Assembly (NCBI GenBank): GCA_905221605.1
Contig: CAJNDS010002383.1
Location: forward strand, 65,001 to 102,500
From: Symbiodinium natans
Lineage: Eukaryota; Sar; Dinophyceae; Suessiales; Symbiodiniaceae
Direction: 5' to 3'
DNA length: 37,500 nt
The first letter of the stretch is position 1, and each line of letters begins with the position of its first letter. Positions 30,016 through 37,500 of this stretch are shown piece after piece. The position numbers and the translations under genes are program-made. The notes beneath the pieces were generated by a model, which worked only from the letters and a program-made list of their open reading frames with translations, was not told where the DNA came from and did not search any database.

Positions 30016-30785
30016 GCCAAAGAACCACTATGCTCAGCGGCCATGGGCTAGAGTAGGCATCAGCTAGGCACGGAGAGCGGGCTACCATGTTGTCACGTCC
30101 GATGACCATCGAAAGTGACGAGCTCAACTGAACGTGTCGTCCCTGAATACGACATCCCTGCGCAGAAGTTTTGATCTCGATCATTTTCATCAGTTTTGAC
30201 CGGCTCGGGGTCCGCTTATTCTCGCTGGACTTTAGCTCTATGCAGGTACAAGTCGTTGAGAACGACACAGCCATGAAGTAGTCTCGCTTATGCACGGAAG
30301 CGCTTGGGCACAGGCAACCTCAAGCAACAATCCCTCCACCATTCTGCAGACTTGCACTACTGCCTTCATGGACCAGGGAGAGCTAGCTGACACCTGCGAA
30401 GCTTCTGCAACATTCGGGGCCGGGGTTCCACCTCGTGGTTCTGGCCGGACCACCTCAGGATGACTGGGGCCCTGACACCCCAATGGTGAACGGTCTTGTC
30501 AATGACAGCTACTGTCCTGGCTGCAGATGGGTGAGGGCTTCGACCTGCTCGCTCATCGACATAAAAGACGGCTCAGACTGCGACACTTTCTCGACAAGTC
30601 CCAAGCCTTTCATTGCGCCACGGATTCTTCCACAGCATACAACCTGAGTCCTGTCTACGAGGCAAGTCTAGACAGACGTGTGTCCAGGAGTTCGCCTGAA
30701 TCGAAGATGGAAGTGGAGGATGCAGCATTGAGGGCTTGGGGAAAGGGGGTGGGCCTCGGGCGTTGTATTTGTGCAAGGAAAAAAT
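30016..30785. other. Unassigned unique sequence
   Basis: Frames of 70-108 codons on both strands, no recognised motif. The plus-strand frame at 30527 ends in the TA microsatellite. Confidence 0.5.
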
Positions 30786-30796
30786 CTATATACATT

Positions 30797-30839
<43 letters not shown>

Positions 30840-30852
30840 GTGTGTGTGTGTG
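30786..30852. repeat. (TA)n(TG)n microsatellite
   Basis: TATATACATTTATATATATA continuing as TA dinucleotides, then TGTGTGTGTGTG to 30852. Confidence 0.96.
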
Positions 30853-31274
30853 ACATGTATGAAGCTGTGCAAAGTCGGTTAAGCAACTTCGCCGGGAGCC
30901 ACGTCTGCTTGGTCTTGAAGTCGAAAAGCTCCCCGACCAAACCGGGCCTTAGCGCGCTCAGTACCACCTCGGGGGAATACTGAAAGCACGCCGAGAATAC
31001 CAGCGGATTGGTAAGGTTCTGAGGGGTCCGTCCAGATGACTCCAATCCATAGGTGATGGGAAGACGCCCATATGGGCAGCAGAAGACATGAATGGCAAGA
31101 ATGGACAACACACACGCTACGGCAGCTTTATGCAACTAGGACTGCGGAATCTCTCAACCTTTCGTCATGATGGGCACTTCGGCACAGAGACCTCACACTC
31201 TGCAAGAGCCGTAACTTTAGAGGTCTCCGGATATTGCAAGATATTGCAAGTAGCCCCGGTCAGGAGCCCCACTG
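30853..31274. other. Unassigned unique sequence
   Basis: No gene recognised. GATATTGCAAGATATTGCAA at about 31230-31250 is a small tandem duplication. Confidence 0.5.
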
Positions 31275-31296
31275 CAGGACCGCATCAGGCGCGGAT
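31275..31296 (+). repeat. Isolated fragment resembling the minisatellite monomer
   Basis: CAGGACCGCATCAGGCGCG plus GAT matches the late-type monomer junction of the 11-15.8 kb array (CAGGACCCCACCAGGCGCG plus CAT) at 19 of 22 positions, in the same orientation. The match is short, so common origin is probable but not certain. Confidence 0.4.
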
Positions 31297-31383
31297 GGGA
31301 TGAGTGTTAGCGGCGTGGTGGTGTGTGTCACCTCAGGTCTGGACAGGGTGTACGTACCAGTAGGGCAGTAGGGCTATTATACT

Positions 31384-31541
31384 TGAATGAAGAAAGATTC
31401 TTTGTTTGTTCCCTCTGGTCCTTATTTTGCCCCTGAGACACGACAATAGGTCGGAGAAGACTTGCCTACTGGGCTACTGACGTAGTAAAGAGGCGAACTT
31501 GCCAAACATAAATGAAAAAAGACTCTTTGTCATTCGTTGCC
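31384..31541 (+). repeat. Diverged direct repeat spaced 125 bp
   Basis: TGAATGAAGAAAGATTCTTT and the following GTTTGTTCC (from 31384) recur as TAAATGAAAAAAGACTCTTT and TCGTTGCC (from 31509). Each copy contains an AAAGA/TCTTT mini-hairpin. The sequence between the copies is not obviously repeated. Confidence 0.55.
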
Positions 31542-31613
31542 AATCCACCAAGGGCGAAAAAATAATTTGGTAGTTTGCTGCGCATTACGGGGGTCTAGGG
31601 TTTCCTATGAACG

Positions 31614-31702
31614 GACAATGCTCGCATGACGGTTTTTGTAGGGGAAACGCAAGGCCTCTTCATGGCATGATCTTCTTGATAAAGCAAGCCTGCACGGCTT
31701 AA
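31614..31702 (+). repeat. Diverged dispersed copy of the 22.5-kb hairpin repeat
   Basis: ACAATGCTCGCATGACGGTTT, shortened here to its core CTCGCATGACGGTTT, is followed after the same kind of spacing by CATGGCATGATCTTCTTGAT and AAAGCAAGCCTGCACGGCTT. The unit at 22494 has CTCGCATGATGGGTTT, TATGGCATATGCTTTGAGG and GCAAGCTTGCACGGCTT in the same order and orientation. The G8/C9 hairpin portion is absent. Confidence 0.65.
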
Positions 31703-32116
31703 CTGACAAGAACAAGATGTCGACATCAGCTAGAGCTTAGAGCGCCCGCAAGTTAACATGGGGATAACCCCCGAAGATGGCAGGGCTCAGGTTTCGGATG
31801 GTGTTGGGGTGAGTGATCCTAATGTTGCACTGGCTGTTGTAAACCTTCGTCTGAAAGTACAGGCTTTCCGAAATTATTCTGCGAACTCAGTTTGTTGGGG
31901 TCACCCGTTGTAATCACAAGTCCTTCTTCGGGGAAGCATTTGTGGTTAAGGTTTGTGTTAAGGGTTTTTGGGTTGTAGGGCCTTTTTGAGGGTCTAGTGG
32001 CAAGGCCTCGGCTCGGGTGGGGGGGGGGGCCTTACATTAAAATGCTTCGAGTCTGCCTGATGTGAAAAACGCAAACCTAAGCCCGCAAAGCTCCAACGTC
32101 AGCTGTGCCTGAATCG
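31703..32116. other. Unassigned sequence with a G11 run
   Basis: No gene recognised. GTTAAGGGTTTTTGGGTTGT at about 31957-31976 may be a badly decayed telomere-type tract. A run of 11 G lies at 32019-32029. Confidence 0.5.
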
Positions 32117-32162
32117 CCCTAAACCTTGAACCTAAACCCTAAACCCTAAACCCTAAACCCTA
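32117..32162 (-). repeat. Interstitial telomere-type array (CCCTAAA)
   Basis: Six units, the second degenerate (CCTTGAA), the rest CCCTAAA. Confidence 0.95.
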
Positions 32163-32297
32163 CACTGCAAGTGACAGAAGCACCCGAACCCAGAGATCCC
32201 AAGACTGCCCCTACATACGCACGCCGAACATTTGGCCTTATGCAGAAGCGTGCCGATGTGGCCACAGCGCGGGGCCATTCACTATGTATACTTAGGA

Positions 32298-32321
32298 GGG
32301 GGGGGGGGGGGGGGGGCATAG

Positions 32322-32364
<43 letters not shown>

Positions 32365-32410
32365 CATATATTATATATATTATATATATATATATATATT
32401 TATTTCTATA
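32298..32410. repeat. G19 run followed by a TA microsatellite
   Basis: Nineteen G (32298-32316), CATAG, then TA dinucleotides with TACATA and TATTATA interruptions to about 32410, ending in ATCAATCGATCAATCGA just downstream. Confidence 0.96.
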
Positions 32411-33093
32411 AATCAATCGATCAATCGAGGGCTTCGCGGTCGTTGTGGGTGGCGCCACAACGGCCACGGCAGCAGCCGCTGGAGGCGCTGGAGCTGAAGC
32501 GGCCAAAGGGGCTCCTCGATTTTCTGTTTGAGCTGGGCTTCAGGGTTTGGGGATGAATGGGATGAAGCATTGATCCAAGGAAGCCCGCTTGACACATCCA
32601 TGCAGCCAAAGCTCCGGTAGGACTTGGAAGTGGAGGCGTGGGTGCAGCCGGTGTGGCAGGTTGTTGCGTGACGGGTGCTGCTGTGCGGGCTGCCGGCTGC
32701 GGTGCAGGCTCAGCTGGCCTGGCAGACTTCCATTTCTGACCTAACCCCTGTCCCGATCCATGATAAAGGCTCGCGGACAAAAACTGCGCAGGAGTTACGA
32801 AGCTGTGGCTGTGCTGTATGCTGGCCGCTTCAATGGGAAATGCCTCAAGTGTATGTGTGTGTATATATGTATATATAGATATATCAAAAACCAAGTCAAG
32901 CACCGAATACCACACTCTTGTCACGGCCTCCCCCCTCAACACTCAGCACAGGGGCCGGGAGTAGGTTCAGGTGAAGGGTTGAGGGGTTAAAGTGTAGATT
33001 GTGGTCAGAAACTGCTCTGCATCTTGCAGAGGCCCGCCTTGTCACCGTCGGCTCTTCAGGCACCTCGAAAAAAGGTTGTGCGCAATAATTTAT
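32411..33093. other. Unassigned sequence, partly GC-rich
   Basis: The minus strand has a frame of 173 codons (32421-32942) with an alanine/proline-rich middle (PAEPAPQPAARTAAP), but it begins with GTG and reads through a TA-rich tract. The plus strand has an alanine/glycine-rich frame over 32420-32510. Neither resembles a known family. An exon with a low-complexity linker is possible. Confidence 0.4.
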
Positions 33094-33212
33094 GTGTATA
33101 TATATATATATTAATATTTATATATTAATATTTATATATTAATATTAATATTAATGTTAATATTAATATTAACATTAATAGTAACATTAATATTAATATT
33201 AATGTTAATATA
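33094..33212. repeat. TTAATA/ATATTA microsatellite
   Basis: TA dinucleotides pass into TTAATATTTATATA and then TTAATA hexamers with TTAATG, AACATTAATA and AGTAACATTAATA variants. Confidence 0.95.
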
Positions 33213-34702
33213 AGGCAACATTTCCTTACACTAACAATCCATGATGATCAGAAATATATACACATATGATACCACTGAAGGCTCAAAAACAGCTTCGTTG
33301 CTCTTCGAGCTCCAACTCTCGGGCTCCATAACCTTGGGGCCCTTAGCACTGCGCAGCCTGTGATCCCCAAGGCTGCAGCATACGGAGCACCAGCTTCGGC
33401 GTAGTCTATCCTCCCGGCAAGACACTCTTAACTCCCCGACAAGGCTGTGCCAGACATCGCAAAACACCTGTAGCAAGAAGCACTAAGAGCCACTGGAATC
33501 CAGAAGTGACAGCTGCAACAGCGAGCCACCCTGAGCATGTGGGCACGCAGGTGGGAGGCGGTAGAGGGACAGGTCAAGGTTTGCCCCGGTTTGGGGCTAT
33601 GAGATGCTATGAGTCCCGCGGTTTCCACCTCCCGTGGACAAGCCAGTCGAGCATACCCATAACGTTTCAGCAGGGAAGAACACTCAGCCTCTATTTTGTG
33701 TCCTCCTGAATCCCTAAGCAAGTTTGTGCGTGGTCAACTGCCCGACCACTGATGCCACGGCGGATTTCTGCGCTCGAACTATTTCTGCCGCTTGTGCATA
33801 TGTTGTCTACGCTTAGGACAATCGCCAGAAGAGGTGGCACTTGTAAATTTGTAGTCAGCCATGTCCGACTGCTACGCCAGCATTTTATGGAGGACGGCTG
33901 AAGACTTGGAAACTTCAAGAAGATGACTTGCTCGTAGCCCAATGAATGGAGTCTGTAAGTTCGAGAAAAAGCGTGCAGATTTTCACAACAAAGTAGCACG
34001 CATGCTGCTTTGTCACACAGCACGGAGTCGAAGGTGCAGCAATGGAGCAAGACGTATCACCAGAGGTTTTTGACACAACCCAGCCATGAAACGGCGCAAG
34101 CTGCCGTGTGGCCCATGGTAGCCCGACGTCTGCATCTGCAATGCATCGTGCAGAGGACCCCCTCGTGCAAACCAACATGCCGAGGGGAGCCCCAGACCAC
34201 CCGCCCAAACCCCAAAGAAGGGAGAAGGCTCTGTTGCGGGAACGAAAGCCTGAACTCATGATGTGTCTTGAGGCGTTTTGGGTTCGGCATCCAGTGTTCC
34301 TTGGCCACGCAGGTCTGTCCGCGCTGCCCGCCAGTCGGCTCCCAACGCAATGCAAGGTCCCAGGTGGGGAGACACACTGAAAATGCAAGGATCCAACGCT
34401 GTCCACCCCAGGCCCTCCCAAACGGGTTGCAGTCTGCATTCAAGCTAACATCAGCCCTAACATCCGGAAGCGTGAGATCAGCATCCAAGCAGCCCTAAGG
34501 CCGACCTTTGGCTTCTCCTCTCTATACCCTAAATGGTTAACTAAGCCTAAGCTGAGTCAAACAACACCTTCACAAACAACAAAAGAATCGTATCCTCTGG
34601 CCACCAATCGGCCACCTTAGCGGGGATTGCAACTCGGTGTGAGAGGTTGCTTGGTCCTAGAGCCGGTCTTCTCGTACTCGTGCACGTATAATTAGCTCGT
34701 AG
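33213..34702. other. Unassigned unique sequence
   Basis: Apart from the low-confidence frame at 33915-34439, only short overlapping frames are present and no repeats. No RNA gene recognised. Confidence 0.45.
33915..34439 (-). CDS. Open frame of unknown function (174 codons)
   Basis: An ATG-initiated frame (ATG at 34437-34439) of 174 codons ending in TGA. The product would be rich in serine, glycine and cysteine, with no known domain and no clear signal peptide. A second minus-strand frame (34057-34488) and plus-strand frames of 83-90 codons overlap it, which lowers confidence. Frames of this length are borderline for chance in a window this size. It could be an exon, a relic or noise. Confidence 0.15.
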   Translation of the reverse strand: MQTATRLGGPGVDSVGSLHFQCVSPPGTLHCVGSRLAGSADRPAWPRNTGCRTQNASRHIMSSGFRSRNRAFSLLWGLGGWSGAPLGMLVCTRGSSARCIADADVGLPWATRQLAPFHGWVVSKTSGDTSCSIAAPSTPCCVTKQHACYFVVKICTLFLELTDSIHWATSKSSS

Positions 34703-34792
34703 GTTATTATTAGTATGATTATTACTATTATTATTATTATTCTTCTTTTTATTGTTATTGTTACTTTCATTGTTATTGTGATTAGTATTGTT
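34703..34792. repeat. TTATTA/TTATTG microsatellite
   Basis: Imperfect trinucleotide repeat (TTATTATTATTATTC, then TTATTGTTATTG words). On the minus strand it reads as polyasparagine within a 114-codon frame, which is therefore unsupported. Confidence 0.93.
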
Positions 34793-34920
34793 TAAGTATA
34801 CTCGTACCTCATCCTTTGTTTGTTTCTCGCGCGTCCTCATGCTTGCTTCTTGTGTCTGAAAGCTTCCCCTGTGGCACGGGCTCCTCCTCACGGCGGTGTC
34901 AAGACTGTGACGCTGTATTC

Positions 34921-34941
34921 AGGGTTTAGGGCTTAGGGTTT
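34921..34941 (+). repeat. Short telomere-type tract (TTTAGGG)
   Basis: AGGGTTTAGGGCTTAGGGTT, three units. Confidence 0.88.
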
Positions 34942-36263
34942 CGGTGGAGTGTGGGGGGTGTTGGGTGAAACCGCCCCACGGATCGGCTGCCGAGGGTCGC
35001 ACGCTAAGCCCACCCCGAAGTCCCGAAATCCCACGATCACATGCTCGGCGCCATTAAGCTCTTGGGGCTTCTGAGCCAGCCGCGCGAGCGCGCAGAAGAG
35101 CAGCAGCCTCCTTGCAGAGTGGGAAAACATAAGCAAGAAGCCCAAAAAACTTTCGAACTTTCGCCTGAGCGCGCTCACCCTCCATCACTCCCAGAACCAG
35201 AGGACAAGGACCGCCCATTCCCTAGCGAGCCCACCGGTGCGGCAGGGCAAACTATGAGCGGTGCTTCGGGAAGGTGCGCATCGGACCCCTGGAGACCCAA
35301 AGCTGTGCATGGCCCCTAACTCAAGGCCCAGCGTTCAGGATTTCGCCAATGCCAACACAGGCTTCTCCCAAACACGACTGCCAGAAACCCCACGAAAAAC
35401 CCAACAGCTCCAAGGCAACGTATATTTAGACCATGATACCTGAGTCCTGGCATGTCCACACTAAGACATGAATTTCTCGGGTGTGCTTCTGACCCTTAAC
35501 CGCCACAGGCGCAAGGAGCACGGTATCCTGCCACCAAGTCTGCGGCCGTGCTGGGCGTGTGCCTGACTTTCAGGCGGTGGTGGGCTTGTGGGTTTAGGCC
35601 TCAGAATTTAGTAGGCCACCTCAGTGATAAGTGTGTCTTTGGAAAGGTGAAGCTTTACGATTTTTGGGCCTTGACTCTCACACTTGCTCATGCAGTACCT
35701 GGCATGGCATCCACTCGGCTAAGCTTGGCAAACGACCGCTGCAAAGCCCAACACTTTGGGTGGGTTTACAAAGGGTGGTAAGTTTGAAGGCAAGAATGGC
35801 CATCGACATCAAACCTCTTGACTGTCTAAGTCTAGGCTTTTCGGGCGCCTCGTGCACAGGTGGGAATCCCATGGCTCCAAGAAGTGCTAAAATGTGCTAA
35901 ACAAACGGACCTCCGCAAGCTTTGAACAGCAATCCTCAACTCTAGCTCCCTACATCCGGAAAATCCTTCTCAAAAGCCTGGACTCCATCGAGCCCGAACC
36001 TAAACTCTACTTGGGACCATATGCTTCAGCCGCGCATTTCGTGGGGGGATGTTGCAGGGTTTTGATGGCTCATGCGACTACCACAATCTGGAGCCCGAGA
36101 CAGAGAACGTCGCGGCTGGGATGGTGCAGTTGCTTGAGGCTTTGGGATTTGGGTTCGATGGGGACGGATCTGCTTTTGGAAATCGGGGACTGGAAGCGGC
36201 GTCAGTCTCTGGGGAATCGGAAGTGGCTCCATAAAAGCAAGGCGAAGATTGATGCCTAGAATG
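34942..36263. other. Unassigned unique sequence
   Basis: Frames of 60-121 codons on both strands. The 61-codon ATG frame at 36049-36234 (plus) is acidic and glycine-rich (FGFDGDGSAFG) but too short to judge. No repeats seen. Confidence 0.45.
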
Positions 36264-36278
36264 GGTTTAGGGTTTAGG
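36264..36278 (+). repeat. Minimal telomere-type tract (TTTAGGG)
   Basis: Two units only (GGGTTTAGGGTTTAGG). Confidence 0.75.
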
Positions 36279-36853
36279 AAGATTTATACCATGAGTCATG
36301 AGCAAGAGCAGAGCCGCGCAAGAGAAAGCTTTGGCCAGTAGACCTCGTAAGGCACCTTGACGAAGCTGCTTGCGCCTAAGAAATGCAGAGTGTTGAGAAA
36401 CGAAGCCAACCTGACAGAGATATCAAACGCGTACTGTTCATCGGGGTTTGCAACAAGAACTCGACGCTGCACAGAGTTCCACAGAGGCTCTTTCCGCTCT
36501 GTTTGCAACCAAACCCCAGTCGTCCAAGTAGATGTCAATGTCTGCATCGCGGCTAGCAAACGGGAGTGATCGCGGCCCGAGAACATGTTTGATGGCCCCC
36601 GTGAAGTAAGTAGCTGGAAAAAAAACATGGCTCTCAAAGTCGATTCTGACCTCTTCAAACGGGCTTTTTTAGGGTTTGGCGATGAGAGTTTGGGGTTTAT
36701 GGATAAAGCTTAGTTTAACAGCTGCCCGACAACACTCAACAACATAGCCCATCACAGAAAAGGTTGCCTATTATAGAGGGGACACAATACTAAGCAGAGC
36801 GCAACATTATCATCTGTCTTCTTCTTCTTCTGCGCGCTTACTCCCTCTCTCGA
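36279..36853. other. Unassigned unique sequence
   Basis: One 120-codon frame on the minus strand and a 70-codon frame on the plus strand, neither recognised. A short TCT trinucleotide run lies near 36818-36832. Confidence 0.45.
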
Positions 36854-36938
36854 ATATATACACATATACATATACATATACATATACAAGTACATATACA
36901 CATACATATATATATATATATGCATATATACATATACG
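36854..36938. repeat. TACATA microsatellite
   Basis: TATACACATATACATATACA and further TACATA hexamers, passing into TA dinucleotides and TGCATATATACATATACG. Confidence 0.95.
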
Positions 36939-37500
36939 TGCTACTGGTAAAAAATATGCATGCTTAAATAAACACAAATCATGTGTGAGGACTGATTAAT
37001 ATACAATCGACATGGTCAGGGTAGATGTCAGGGTCAGAGTAAAACAGTCATGGCTGACAAGACCGCCCAAAGAGGGGAGGTATGTGCACCGGGGTTGGGT
37101 GTTCTAAGCGGGAGGATTGGTAGGTGACACGAGCACGCACACAGTGGACATAGAGACATATGAACATAAATACGTATGTACACATGGAGAATATATACAA
37201 TGCATGCACACATTCTATACCCTACCTACATATGAACATATAGGCAGCTGCGAACACCCTAAGTTACGTAAAAACCACCCTCTCCTGAGCCCCGATGCCA
37301 AGCGCGGGAACAAACCCTGCCGCATATCTCTGCACAAACTTAGGATCCATGGCAGGACACCGTAAAACTGCCCGTTTGCAGCGATGCTTCGCCCCTCTTC
37401 ATGGGGCCCGTCGCAGCTTCACCATTAGTGACAGCGGCGTCTTTCGTTGCGAGATACAGGTGAAGCCCTGCCAAACCAATTAAGCCCTAAAGAGTGCAAG
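36939..37500. other. Unassigned sequence
   Basis: No gene recognised. The 13-mer ACATATGAACATA occurs twice (37156-37168 and 37228-37240) in an AT-rich segment with TACATA-like words. The window ends in unique sequence. Confidence 0.5.

Noticed and set aside
32421-32942. 173-codon minus-strand frame with an alanine/proline-rich middle
   Set aside because: It begins at GTG, crosses AT-rich microsatellite-like sequence and overlaps open frames on the other strand.

Overview
The window looks like a nuclear segment of a large, repeat-laden eukaryotic genome. About 26 separate interstitial tracts of the TTTAGGG/CCCTAAA telomere-type heptamer are scattered through it in both orientations, with many microsatellites, very long G or C homopolymer runs, fold-back elements and one 4.7 kb minisatellite. 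There are almost no long open frames and no bacterial-style operons. TTTAGGG telomeres are known from land plants, several green algae, dinoflagellates and chromerids. The density of short internal tracts, the mixed base composition and the lack of compact genes fit a dinoflagellate-type alga best, but this is an inference with no gene-based support.

Layout. 1-11 kb: mostly unique sequence broken by a dozen telomere-type tracts and several short inverted-repeat elements, including 1196-1305, 2414-2521, 3125-3243 and 10095-10215. 11.05-15.78 kb: a G16 run followed by a GC-rich minisatellite of roughly ninety monomers, organised at its start as 101-bp dimers (53 + 48 bp). 15.78-16.03 kb: an abrupt AT-rich block. 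16.0-16.8 kb: the longest open frame (258 codons from ATG, minus strand), the best but still weak coding candidate. 18-22 kb: more telomere-type tracts, a second copy of the 1196 element in reverse orientation, and G runs. 22.5-24.3 kb: a tandem pair of a 120-bp repeat with a G8/C9 hairpin, a 450-bp TTTC tract, and a 1-kb diverged short-motif repeat that changes strand in the middle. 24.7-29 kb: mainly unassigned unique sequence. 29.4-29.8 kb: a 0.43 kb fold-back built from an 8-bp TGGTTYRA-like motif, with a C15 run in one arm and a G15 run in the other. 30-37.5 kb: unique sequence with TA, TTAATA, TTATTA and TACATA microsatellites and a few last telomere-type tracts.

No rRNA, tRNA, spliced-leader, transposase, CRISPR array or recognisable protein family could be identified. 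The few CDS entries are open frames with low confidence. The interest of the window lies in its non-coding structures: a small non-autonomous inverted-repeat family, a dispersed hairpin repeat at three loci, two strand-switching repeats, and a strong tendency for long G/C runs to sit at repeat junctions. For telomere-type repeats, strand '+' means TTTAGGG reads on the given strand and '-' means CCCTAAA does.
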